NCBI GenBank assembly: GCA_900468065.1
Contig: UBTA01000083.1
Coordinates: forward strand, 33,675 to 97,674
Length of the DNA stretch: 64,000 nt
Source: Hyphomicrobiales bacterium
GTDB lineage: Bacteria > Pseudomonadota > Alphaproteobacteria > Rhizobiales > Rhizobiaceae
Direction of reading: 5' to 3'
Position numbers and translations under genes: made by a program. This document shows, one piece after another, positions 53,845 to 62,304 of the stretch; position 1 is the first letter of the stretch, and each line of letters starts with the position of its first letter. The notes under the pieces are model-generated. The model saw only the letters and a list, made by a program, of their open reading frames with translations, was not told the DNA's origin and did no database searches.

Positions 53845-54018
53845 GAGTATGCGGAGGCAGGCCCCCCTCTGTCCCTCCGGGACATCTCCCCCGCAAGGGG
53901 GGAGATTGGCCGCATGCTTTGTGCCACCTTCACTGATAGCTCGTGGAAAATGAATGATCTCCCCCCTTGTGGGGGAGATGTCACGCAGTGACAGAGGGGG
54001 GTAGCGTGCCGCATACTC
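53845..54018. repeat. CCCCTCTGTC-ended inverted repeat element B
   Basis: Outer borders GAGTATGCGG (53845-53854) and CCGCATACTC (54009-54018) are perfect inverted repeats. Inside, CCCCCCTCTGTC on the left and GACAGAGGGGGG on the right start arms of about 45 bp containing ACATCTCCCCCGCAAGGGGG and its complement. It is the same family as element A (45355-45543), with a different central sequence. It separates glcE from glcF: 10 bp past the glcE stop and 15 bp before the glcF ATG, in the middle of an operon. Confidence 0.88.
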
Positions 54019-54028
54019 ATCATCTCCA

Positions 54029-55231
54029 TCACCCCATCTTCCCCGGATTGAATATCCCCTTGGGGTCGAACTTTTCCTTGATCCGCGCCGACAGTGCCAT
54101 GACGGAAGCAGGCTCCTGCTCGAAGGCCGGTATGGCCGCCCGAACCGCATCCGAGGCGCGCACCAGCGTCGCATGGCCGCCGCCGAGGCCTTTGATAAAA
54201 CGGCGCAAAACGTCTGCTTCGGCGTCGGCCTCCATGCGTAGCCAGACGAGGCCGCCCTGCCAGTCGTAGAAGGCATCGACACCGGTTTGCAGGCGCAGTG
54301 CCGCGACCAGCTGATGGCCGGCGGTTGGGGCAACGGACACACGCCAGAGTGGTTTTTGCGTACCATCGGCATAGGGTTTGACGTCGCGGATATCCCGCCA
54401 GAGCTTTTCCGTGGCCTCATGATCGAGCACCGTCGCGGGCGCGACCTGGGCAAAAGCGGCTTTGAGTTTTTCGGCCCGGACAGCCACCGAGGCCGGCAGT
54501 CCCTCGACGCGCAGGACGGTGGCGGCGCCTTCCGGATGGCTGCTGCCGACGAAGCGATACCGCACGCTTTCAGTCAGATGAGCGGCGCCGGACACTTCGA
54601 CCGGCATGGACAGGGCATGCGCCATGGCAGCGGCGGCCTGCGCATCGTCGAGGCCGAACGCCACGATGGTGGCGGCAGCAGGCGGCAAGGGCAGGACCTT
54701 GAAGGTGACTTCGGTCAAAAGCCCCAGCGTCCCATGCGAGCCGCAGAACAGCTTTACCAGATCGAGCCCTGTCACATTCTTCATCACCCGGCCACCGGAT
54801 TTGATCGCCTCGCCCGATCCGTTGACGAACCGGATGCCAAGCAGGTGATCGCGGGCGGCACCGGCGGTGATGCGGCGCGGGCCGGAGACATTGGCAGCAA
54901 AGACGCCGCCGATGGTCGGCTCGCCGCTGGTGGCCATGACGCCGCGGTGATCCATCGGCTCGAAAGCGAGCATCTGCCGATTGCCGGCAAGTGCTGCCTC
55001 GATCTCTACCATCGGCGTTCCCGCCTTGGCACTCATTGTCATCTCGGCCGGATTGTAGCTGACGATGCCGGACAGTTTTCGCGCCGTGAGTACCTGCTCT
55101 CCCCGGACGCGGTTTCCAAAGCCCGAACGCGTACCGCCACCGGTGATCGCCAGCGCCATTCCCGCTCCGGCAGCCTGCCGGATGATATCGGCGGCCTCCA
55201 TCTCTGATGTCGGTTCGAAGTCCATGCTCAT
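54029..55231 (-). CDS. glcE: glycolate oxidase FAD-binding subunit
   Basis: 400 residues from ATG 55231, which overlaps the glcD stop by 4 bp. The frame upstream to 55282 is unlikely. An FAD_binding_4-type fold is evident from ITGGGTRSGFGNR, GTPMVEIEAALA, ATSGEPTIGGVFAANVSGPR and GGRVMKNVTGLDLVKLFCGS. With GlcD and GlcF it forms glycolate dehydrogenase, converting glycolate to glyoxylate. The end of the protein (FDPKGIFNPGKMG) is normal. Confidence 0.93.
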   Translation of the reverse strand: MSMDFEPTSEMEAADIIRQAAGAGMALAITGGGTRSGFGNRVRGEQVLTARKLSGIVSYNPAEMTMSAKAGTPMVEIEAALAGNRQMLAFEPMDHRGVMATSGEPTIGGVFAANVSGPRRITAGAARDHLLGIRFVNGSGEAIKSGGRVMKNVTGLDLVKLFCGSHGTLGLLTEVTFKVLPLPPAAATIVAFGLDDAQAAAAMAHALSMPVEVSGAAHLTESVRYRFVGSSHPEGAATVLRVEGLPASVAVRAEKLKAAFAQVAPATVLDHEATEKLWRDIRDVKPYADGTQKPLWRVSVAPTAGHQLVAALRLQTGVDAFYDWQGGLVWLRMEADAEADVLRRFIKGLGGGHATLVRASDAVRAAIPAFEQEPASVMALSARIKEKFDPKGIFNPGKMG

Positions 55232-56667
55232 GCGACTGGGCGCCCTTCCAGTGGAAAGACCTTTGAAGGGTTCATGATCCATTGCGGATCGAAGGCGGCG
55301 CGTGCGGCCATCTGCTGGTTCAGATCGATCTGGGTGAATTGGTGCAGCATCAGGTCGCGTTTCTCGATGCCGACGCCGTGTTCGCCGGTCAGGCAGCCGC
55401 CGGCATCGACGCAGAGTCTGAGAATATCGTTGCCAGCCGCTTCAGCGCGCGCCGCGTCTTCCGGATCGTTGATATTGTAAAGGATCAGCGGGTGCATGTT
55501 GCCATCGCCGGCATGGAAGACATTGGCGACGCGTAGGCCGTAGCCGTCAATGATTTCAGCGGTTTTCTTCAGCACATAGGACAGCTGGCTGAGCGGCACC
55601 GTGCCATCCATGCAGATGTAATCGGCGATGCGGCCGGTGGCGCCAAAGGCGGATTTGCGGCCTTTCCAGATCAGCGCCGCTTCCGTTGCCGATTGGCTTT
55701 CGCGGATCGTTTTAACGCCATGACGGCGGGCGATGTCGATGATGCTGGCAAGCATCGCCTCCATTTCGGCTTCCGATCCCTCGACCTCGATGATCAGCAA
55801 CGCTTCGACATCCATCGGATATCCAGCCTGCGCAAACGCCTCGCAGATCCCGATGGCCGGCTTGTCCATGAATTCGATGGCAACCGGGATGATGCCGGAC
55901 CCGATGATTTCAGCGACGCAAGACCCCGCCTCCTCCGACGACATGAAGCCGAACAGCACAGGCCGCGTCCCCTCCGGCTTGGCCAGCAGCCGCACCGTCG
56001 CCTCGGTGACGATGCCGAGCTGGCCCTCCGAACCGCAGACGAGGCCAAGCAGATCATAGCCCGGCGCATCCAGCGCCTTGCCGCCGAGCTCGATCACCGT
56101 GCCGTCGAACAGCACCATCTTGACGCCCAAAAGATTATTGGTGGTCACGCCATATTTCAGGCAATGGGCGCCGCCGGAATTCATGCCGATATTGCCGCCG
56201 ATGGTGCAGGCAAGCTGCGAGCTTGGGTCCGGCGCATAGAAGAAGCCATCGGCAGAGACCGCTTCGGAAATGTTGATATTGGTGACACCCGCCTGCACCG
56301 TAGCAGAGCGGTTGGCAAAATCGATATCGAGGATACGCGACATTTTTGATAGGCCGATCACCACCGCGTCGGATTGCGGGATGGCGCCGCCGGACAGCGA
56401 GGTGCCTGCCCCGCGCGGCACGACGGGAATGCCGTAGCGGCTGCAATATTTTAGAACGGCTGCAACCTGTGCCGTGGTTTCCGGCAGCGCGACGGCCAAG
56501 GGCACCTGGCGATAGGCGATGAATGCGTCGGTCTCAAACGGCACCAGCCCACGTTTTTCGCTGATCAAGCAGCCGGCGGGCAGGATATCGGCCAAATCCT
56601 CTGCGATCTGATGGCGGCGCGCGAGCACGGATTGTTTCGGCTCCAGAAAGGCAATCGTCTCCGGCAT
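55228..56667 (-). CDS. glcD: glycolate oxidase subunit GlcD, FAD-linked
   Basis: 479 residues. FAD-binding motif PVVPRGAGTSLSGGAIPQ, the flavin-domain segment IGGNIGMNSGGAHCLKYGVT, and the catalytic-site GDGNMHPLI and TGEHGVGIEKRDLM are intact. It is the substrate-oxidising subunit of glycolate dehydrogenase (D-lactate may also be used). First gene of glcD-glcE-glcF. A divergent LysR regulator starts 117 bp away and may control it. Confidence 0.94.
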   Translation of the reverse strand: MPETIAFLEPKQSVLARRHQIAEDLADILPAGCLISEKRGLVPFETDAFIAYRQVPLAVALPETTAQVAAVLKYCSRYGIPVVPRGAGTSLSGGAIPQSDAVVIGLSKMSRILDIDFANRSATVQAGVTNINISEAVSADGFFYAPDPSSQLACTIGGNIGMNSGGAHCLKYGVTTNNLLGVKMVLFDGTVIELGGKALDAPGYDLLGLVCGSEGQLGIVTEATVRLLAKPEGTRPVLFGFMSSEEAGSCVAEIIGSGIIPVAIEFMDKPAIGICEAFAQAGYPMDVEALLIIEVEGSEAEMEAMLASIIDIARRHGVKTIRESQSATEAALIWKGRKSAFGATGRIADYICMDGTVPLSQLSYVLKKTAEIIDGYGLRVANVFHAGDGNMHPLILYNINDPEDAARAEAAGNDILRLCVDAGGCLTGEHGVGIEKRDLMLHQFTQIDLNQQMAARAAFDPQWIMNPSKVFPLEGRPVA

Positions 56668-56784
56668 ATCGGCCTCCCGGCGTAGTCGTATTTCGGCATG
56701 ATTGGTATTTTTTCTTTACCACTTTCACCGTGGCGCAGCAAATGCTAATCAGTTTTTCTGTTTTCGAAACAATGGTCAAGATTG

Positions 56785-57681
56785 ATGACAAATCTGGGCG
56801 ATCTTGAGGTGTTCACGCGTGTCGTATCCACCGGCAGTATGTCAGCGGCAGGGCGGGCACTGGGTTTTTCCCCAGCTGTTATTTCCAAACGCATCAAACG
56901 GCTGGAAGACCGGCTCGGTACGCGGCTGTTCCAGCGCACCACGCGGCAGATATCGCTCACCGAAGCAGGACAGGGCTTTTACGACCGCGTACTGGGAATC
57001 ATGGCGGGTATAGAAGAAGCCGAGGCCTTTGCCTCCGGCCGCTCGGGCCAGCCGCAGGGCACCCTGCGCATCACCGCGCCCACCTCCTTCGGCCGCATGC
57101 ATGTGGCGCCGCATCTTGCCCGCTTCATCGAGGCGCATCCAGAACTCATTCTCAATATCGTGCTCTCGGACGAATTCACCGATATCGTCGCCGAAGGGTT
57201 CGACCTTGCCATCCGGATCGGCGAACTCAGCGATTCGACGCTGGTAGCGCGCAAGCTGGTGCCGGTGCGGCGTATCCTGTGCGCAGCGCCCAACTATATC
57301 GCGCGCTACGGAAAGCCGGAAACCATCGACGATCTCGGTGATCATATCTGCCTGCGCCAGCACAATCACGACACCTGGAAGCTGGAGAGCGAAGCTGGCT
57401 TGATGAGCTACAAGCCGCAGGGCCGGCTGATCACCAATTCCTCCGAAGTGGTGCGCGAAGCTGTGCTTTCCGGCGCCGGCATCGCACTGCGCTCGACCTG
57501 GGATGTCGGCAGCGACTTGGCATCGGGAAAGCTGATGCAGGTCCTGCCCGCCTGGGAAGGCTCGCGCAATCTGTTCGTCTCGGCGCTTTATCCCAGCCGC
57601 CAATTTTTACCGGCCAAGGTGCGGCTGTTCATCGACTACCTCGCCGGGCTTTACGGGCCTGATCCCTACTGGGAACGGTAG
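56785..57681 (+). CDS. LysR-family transcriptional regulator
   Basis: 298 residues from ATG 56785. A TTG one codon before is in frame. The helix-turn-helix is at 4-60 (LEVFTRVVSTGSMSAAGRAL, SPAVISKRIKRLEDRLGTRL), the effector domain after 90. The FSPAVISKRIKRLE pattern belongs to the large DmlR/CrgA-like group. Divergent from glcD, so regulation of glycolate use is likely, by position only. Its last 16 bp overlap the end of the convergent DUF6880 gene. Confidence 0.88.
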   Translation: MTNLGDLEVFTRVVSTGSMSAAGRALGFSPAVISKRIKRLEDRLGTRLFQRTTRQISLTEAGQGFYDRVLGIMAGIEEAEAFASGRSGQPQGTLRITAPTSFGRMHVAPHLARFIEAHPELILNIVLSDEFTDIVAEGFDLAIRIGELSDSTLVARKLVPVRRILCAAPNYIARYGKPETIDDLGDHICLRQHNHDTWKLESEAGLMSYKPQGRLITNSSEVVREAVLSGAGIALRSTWDVGSDLASGKLMQVLPAWEGSRNLFVSALYPSRQFLPAKVRLFIDYLAGLYGPDPYWER

Positions 57682-59108
57682 CTCTCCGGCGGGATACGGA
57701 CCCAGAAACCATGCCTGCGAATATGCTGCCTGCGTAGATCCGCCACATAATCGGCATGCGACATCAAACCGTCATTACCACCGGGACGCTTCGCCAGTGC
57801 TGAAAGCCTTGCAAGATAATCGGCGCCGTATCCATAGGCCTCCGACAGCCCACGACCGATGATGCGGTCGAGAAGCGCGCGGTAGAGCGCAGTTGCCGCC
57901 GCCGGGTAGTCGGCAGCCTCGAAAGCTTCGGCGGCGGGCAGCAGAAACTCGTAGAATTCGCCTTCCCAGACACCCCACCGGGCAACGACATAACGCGCCG
58001 CGAGATCAAGCCGTGGCCAGGCGAGATAGAAACGCAAGGCGGCATGCGGTTCGCGGTGCTGCTCGACGAAGGCGAAGGCCTTGTCCAGCGCCTCGAATTC
58101 CTCGAAATCACCGGCCTTGGCGATATATTCGCGCAAGATCCCGGCATCGAGCCCCTGCTCGAAAATCTTCCAGCGCACGGCCTGCGACGCGGCACGGTCC
58201 TTCATCCCATCCAGAATGGCGGCCTCGAGCCTGTCCTTGTCCGGCAATGGTTTTATTCCGCCGGTGAGAATATCGACGCGGCGGGCAAAGCCGATCCGCG
58301 ACTTGCGGGGCTTGCGAACCCAGATCAGCGCTTCCGCATTGCGCCCGGCCGCATGGAGCCGCTCGGCGACCACGACCGGTTCGCGGAGCGCTTCGGGCAG
58401 GCTTTCCTCGATCGCCACATAGGCATCGAGGTCGCCGCGGGCATCGGCAATGGCGCGGCGCACATGCACCATCGCCGGCAGAATGGTGGTTCCGGCCGGT
58501 ATCTTCATGGCTGCGGCCAGAACCGCGTCCCAGGCCTTCAGCACATCCGGCGACAACGCCGCGGCGATGCGGACCGAAAGCAACGTCTTGACGCCGTGAT
58601 AGTCCATGCCGTGCAGGCCGGGCGTCAGCAAGGGCGGGATACGCGCCTGCTGGTCGATGGGTACGAGTGGCGCCAGACGGCCGGCAGCCTCGCAGGTCTG
58701 AACATAGATGCCGGCGATGCGGCCGCTGGAATCATTGACGCGTTCGGAAATCCCCTCATAGCCGAAGACAAAACGGACCAGCCGTTCCAGCGCCATGCCC
58801 GGATCGACGGCGCCGAACTCCTTGATGATGCTGGCGGCAATGCTGTCGAGATCGTTGCCGAAGGCGCGTTCCTTCTGCCAACGGATGCGCGTGCCCGATT
58901 TTTCGAGCGCGGTCAGGCGGCTATCGATCAGCTTGGCGACACCGGCAGCACCGCCGATCCCGGCGAGTGCTGCGTTCAGCCGTTTCTTGAAGGATGTGTT
59001 GAGGGCAGCCTCATCCAGCGCAATCTCGATCAACCGCTCCAAACCGAGGGCTGTCAGGCCGTCCCGGTCGAGTTTTGCCTTCTTCGCCGCTTTTGCAACT
59101 TTTGCCAT
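57666..59108 (-). CDS. DUF6880 family protein
   Basis: 480 residues from ATG 59108 (MAKVAKAAKKAKLDRDGLTA). The frame upstream to 59177 is not supported. It is almost entirely helical, with repeated paired-helix units resembling tetratricopeptide stacks (DKAFAFVEQHREPHAALRFY, AFEAADYPAAATALYRALLD). No catalytic motif is visible. The ending (HADYVADLRRQHIRRHGFW) is typical of the DUF6880 family in rhizobia, from memory. It overlaps the 3' end of the LysR gene by 16 bp on opposite strands. Confidence 0.75.
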   Translation of the reverse strand: MAKVAKAAKKAKLDRDGLTALGLERLIEIALDEAALNTSFKKRLNAALAGIGGAAGVAKLIDSRLTALEKSGTRIRWQKERAFGNDLDSIAASIIKEFGAVDPGMALERLVRFVFGYEGISERVNDSSGRIAGIYVQTCEAAGRLAPLVPIDQQARIPPLLTPGLHGMDYHGVKTLLSVRIAAALSPDVLKAWDAVLAAAMKIPAGTTILPAMVHVRRAIADARGDLDAYVAIEESLPEALREPVVVAERLHAAGRNAEALIWVRKPRKSRIGFARRVDILTGGIKPLPDKDRLEAAILDGMKDRAASQAVRWKIFEQGLDAGILREYIAKAGDFEEFEALDKAFAFVEQHREPHAALRFYLAWPRLDLAARYVVARWGVWEGEFYEFLLPAAEAFEAADYPAAATALYRALLDRIIGRGLSEAYGYGADYLARLSALAKRPGGNDGLMSHADYVADLRRQHIRRHGFWVRIPPESYRSQ

Positions 59109-59148
59109 GGGTGTGCCGGGCCGATTCGTTTCGAATATCCGGCAAGAC

Positions 59149-60432
59149 TTAATGGGTTTCGCGGTCCTCGTCAGCATGATGCTTGCGGATGCGGCGCACC
59201 ACCAGCCACATGGCGAGAACGGCGACCGGCACGAAGAAGCCGGTCAGCACGCTTGACTTGATCGGAATGCCCTCGCTTTCCAGAGCCTTGGCGATATAGC
59301 CGAACAGGCCGACGACGTAATAGGAGATCGCGGCGACCGAGAGACCTTCGACCGTCTGCTGCAGACGCAGCTGCAGTTTGGCGCGGCGGTCCATCGAATT
59401 GAGCAGCACGCTGTTTTGCCGCTCGAGCTCGACATCGACCCAGCTTCTGAGCAGGGCGGTGGCGCGGGTGAGCTTGCGCGACAGGTTGGCCTGACGCTCC
59501 TCCACCGACTGGCAGGTGCGCATGGCGGGCGCCAAGCGCCGCTCCAGAAAGGAACCGAGCGTTTCATAGCCCGGCACGCCGGTTTCGATCAGCGAACGGA
59601 TACGCTCCTGAACGATGCCGTAATAGGCGCGGCTGGCGCCGAAACGATAGAGACTGAGGGCCGCACCGGCTTCGAGTTCGGCGGCCAGAAGGGTGATCTC
59701 GGCCAGCATCTCGTCGGCTTTTTCACGGGCGCTGGTGCGCATCCGCTGGGTCATCCCCGTCAGTCCGTCCTCGATCCGGCGGATATCCGGTGAGAGCGAT
59801 TGTGCGAGCGGCAGGCCGAGCATCGCCAGCGTGCGATAGGTTTCGATATCGAGCAGCCGCTGGACGAGCGCACCGGTTCCGGCCTCGGTCATGCCGCGGT
59901 CGATGACGAGGATCTGCGTCAGGCCGTCACCATTCTGGCGGAAATCGGTCAACACCACCGACTGGCCGTTCTTGATGTCGCTGTAACAGAGGCTGGTCGG
60001 ATCGAACGCGCTCATCGCCGCGCGGGTTTCCTCCGTGTCCGGGCGGATTTCCAGCCGGATGCCGGAGATCAGCGTTCCCGGCGGCGAAAAACCGTCGCCG
60101 AAGGGATGGGTGGTGACCTCGCCGCCAAACTGATCAGGAATGACGCCATCCCAGAAATAGGTCGAGAATTCGGTGTGGCGCTCCCAGCGCAGCGTCCCCT
60201 GCCCCCAGGACAGCGCGTGATGGCTGGCCTCGCGGCTGGGCGGCGACACGCCCCGGGCGCGCGACAATTCGGAGAGAACGGCATGATCGACGGCAGCCCC
60301 GCCATCCGTCATGAAGGCGAGTTGGAAGATGACGCGCGGCGACGTCACCAACGCATATGGGCGCGCATGGATCTCGCCCAGCGCCTGGGCGCGGGCCGGA
60401 GCCGATGGAAATGCAAAACTGCGTTTGGCCAT
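59149..60432 (-). CDS. DUF3422 membrane protein
   Basis: 427 residues from ATG 60432, preceded by GGGGAAAACG. The N-terminal block FAFPSAPARAQALGEIHARPYA and the segment WGQGTLRWERHTEFSTYFW mark the DUF3422 family. A long helical middle (about 210-350) leads to two C-terminal membrane segments (VAAISYYVVGLFGYIAKALE; VLTGFFVPVAVLAMWLVV) with a short basic tail, so most of the protein faces the cytoplasm. Function unknown. It is 40 bp upstream of DUF6880 in the same direction. Confidence 0.87.
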   Translation of the reverse strand: MAKRSFAFPSAPARAQALGEIHARPYALVTSPRVIFQLAFMTDGGAAVDHAVLSELSRARGVSPPSREASHHALSWGQGTLRWERHTEFSTYFWDGVIPDQFGGEVTTHPFGDGFSPPGTLISGIRLEIRPDTEETRAAMSAFDPTSLCYSDIKNGQSVVLTDFRQNGDGLTQILVIDRGMTEAGTGALVQRLLDIETYRTLAMLGLPLAQSLSPDIRRIEDGLTGMTQRMRTSAREKADEMLAEITLLAAELEAGAALSLYRFGASRAYYGIVQERIRSLIETGVPGYETLGSFLERRLAPAMRTCQSVEERQANLSRKLTRATALLRSWVDVELERQNSVLLNSMDRRAKLQLRLQQTVEGLSVAAISYYVVGLFGYIAKALESEGIPIKSSVLTGFFVPVAVLAMWLVVRRIRKHHADEDRETH

Positions 60433-60556
60433 GAAGCGTTTTCCCCTCTCACGCGTCAATCAGAACTGTCTTATCAACAGGATGAGCAAAAGGGAAAGGA
60501 CGCTTTGACGCAGGCCCGCGTTTGTTTCGGCCCTGACTTAGATTGGTTGACTTTAT

Positions 60557-60583
60557 AAAGTGGCTAAAGAAATTGACCACTTT
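60557..60583. promoter_or_regulatory. inverted repeat upstream of the FadR-type regulator
   Basis: AAAGTGG (60557-60563), 13 bases, CCACTTT (60577-60583): a perfect 7-bp inverted repeat 38 bp before GTG 60621, in the gap shared with the divergent DUF3422 gene. Typical FadR-family sites are shorter palindromes such as TGGT-N-ACCA. The two half-sites here could bind an autoregulating dimer. Confidence 0.45.
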
Positions 60584-60620
60584 CGAGCGGGTGACTAAGT
60601 TGGCGTCAAGGAGAGCTGCC

Positions 60621-61415
60621 GTGACCGACGACATCATCGATGCCTTTGCCCGCATCCCGCACAGCCGGACCTCCGGCGAAATCATCCAGCAGATCGAACT
60701 CCTGATCCTCGAAGGCGTGCTGCGCGACAGCGAGCGGCTGCCGAGCGAACGGGACCTGTCGCGCCGTTTCGACGTTTCGCGGCCGATCCTGCGGGAGGCG
60801 CTGAAGGAGCTGGAGGCACGCGGGCTGCTGGTCAGCCATCACGGCGGCGGCACGTTCGTGGCCGATGTGATCGGCCAGGTGTTTTCCAAGCCGGTGATCG
60901 ATCTGATCTCACGTCACCAGAAGGCGACGCAGGATTATCTCGAATATCGCCGCGAGTTGGAAGGCATGACGGCGGAACTTGCCGCACGCCGCGCCACCCG
61001 CTTCGACCGGGACATGCTGACGCGGATCATGGACGAGATGCGGGCGGCGCATCTGTCCGGTTCTGCCGAGGGCGGGCTGAAGACGGATGTCGAGCTGCAC
61101 AGCGCCATCGGCGAATGCGCCCATAACATCATCCTGTTGCACACCCTGCGCGCCTGCTACCGGCTTTTGAGCGGCGGCATCTTCTTCAGCCGCGAGGTGC
61201 TATTTGCAGCACCGGGTGCTGGCGACATGCTGCTTGCTCAGCATGAGGCGATCTACGAGGCGATCATGGCCGGCAACCCGGCACAGGCCCGTGAAGCGGC
61301 GCAAGCCCATATCGATTTCATCATCACCGCTACCCGCGATGCCGAGCGCTCCGGCGAATGGGCCCGCATCTCGCAGTTGAGAATGCAGCAGCGCGATCGG
61401 CAGGCTGGCGCCTGA
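60621..61415 (+). CDS. GntR/FadR-family transcriptional regulator (FCD domain)
   Basis: 264 residues from GTG 60621, behind AAGGAGA. The frame upstream to 60543 is less likely. The winged helix domain (about 20-85) has RLPSERDLSRRFDVSRPILR and ARGLLVSHHGGGTFV. The FCD effector domain follows with the metal-binding D-x3-H (DVELHSAIGECAHN) and later histidines (AQHEAIYEAIMAG, QAHIDFI). It resembles PdhR, LldR and GlcC, which sense pyruvate, lactate or glycolate. glcDEF lies about 4 kb away and is a candidate target. Confidence 0.88.
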   Translation: MTDDIIDAFARIPHSRTSGEIIQQIELLILEGVLRDSERLPSERDLSRRFDVSRPILREALKELEARGLLVSHHGGGTFVADVIGQVFSKPVIDLISRHQKATQDYLEYRRELEGMTAELAARRATRFDRDMLTRIMDEMRAAHLSGSAEGGLKTDVELHSAIGECAHNIILLHTLRACYRLLSGGIFFSREVLFAAPGAGDMLLAQHEAIYEAIMAGNPAQAREAAQAHIDFIITATRDAERSGEWARISQLRMQQRDRQAGA

Positions 61416-61692
61416 ATCGTATATCAGCGACACAGAAGACACGCCCCAGGCAAATTTCTGTGCGTATCTCGCCAATGCCGTAAACATGCCTTATAAGGGC
61501 GCAATCGACACATCCCGGTGGTGCAATCCTACTAAATTGCCCGTCTTTCGCGTTGTCGCCCCTTCATCAGAGGCGCCGCGATAACTATATGTGTCTCACC
61601 AAATCTGCGCGTTTACAGGCCGCTTAAAGCGAGCATATTGAAACGATATTGCAGACCAAATTGATTCGCTTTTTTGAAAGGATGCCCCGACG

Positions 61693-62199
61693 TTGAATAT
61701 TCTGAACCGCCTTGTCACTGATGTACGCCTGATGTTCCGCCGTCCGGTGCGAATGCAGTGTGCTGCTCTGTGCTACCGGTTCAAGAAGAAAAGCGCGGTG
61801 CCCGAGATGCTTCTGATTACCAGCCGCGACACAGGCCGCTGGGTCATCCCCAAGGGATGGCCGATGGAAGGCAAGATGTGTCATCAAGCTGCCGAACGCG
61901 AGGCCTATGAAGAGGCCGGCGTCAAAGGTGAGACCGGCGCAGAGCGGATCGGCTTCTACATGTACGACAAGGGCATGGATCAGGGCCTCAAGGTCCAGTG
62001 CATGGTTCAGGTCTATCCGCTGGTTGTGTTGGATATGCTCAAAAGCTTTCCGGAAAAAGGCAGCCGGAAGATGGAATGGGTGAGCTTTCAGGAGGGTGCC
62101 AAGCGGGTAGCCGAACCGATGCTCAAGGACCTCATCCTGAGTTTTGAACAGCGTCTGCTTGCCACCATGAACCCGGCTCAGAAAACCGCAGCGCAATAA
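61693..62199 (+). CDS. NUDIX hydrolase
   Basis: 168 residues from TTG 61693. The NUDIX box is KGWPMEGKMCHQAAEREAYEEAG: the REAYEEAG part with its metal-binding glutamates is intact, but the first conserved Glu (G-x5-E) is Lys. The rest (MQCAALCYRFKKKS, MEWVSFQEGAKRVAEP) matches alphaproteobacterial members related to diphosphoinositol-polyphosphate and diadenosine polyphosphate hydrolases. It cleaves a nucleoside or inositol diphosphate bond, substrate unknown. The 277 bp upstream hold nothing else that I can recognise. pit follows in the same direction after 105 bp. Confidence 0.83.
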   Translation: MNILNRLVTDVRLMFRRPVRMQCAALCYRFKKKSAVPEMLLITSRDTGRWVIPKGWPMEGKMCHQAAEREAYEEAGVKGETGAERIGFYMYDKGMDQGLKVQCMVQVYPLVVLDMLKSFPEKGSRKMEWVSFQEGAKRVAEPMLKDLILSFEQRLLATMNPAQKTAAQ

Positions 62200-62304
62200 A
62201 CGTCCGAACATGACTGACCATGGCGACGTGAGGCATACCCGACCCTGCTGCGCAGACTGGTGCTTGCTCGATGCGTGCAGGCTGCTTGAATTGGAGAACA
62301 GACG

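Noticed and set aside
53830-54453. Extended N-terminus of GlcF through the repeat element
   Set aside because: The frame is open, but it would translate repeat B and part of glcE. Homologues begin at MQTNFTPEQL-like sequence.
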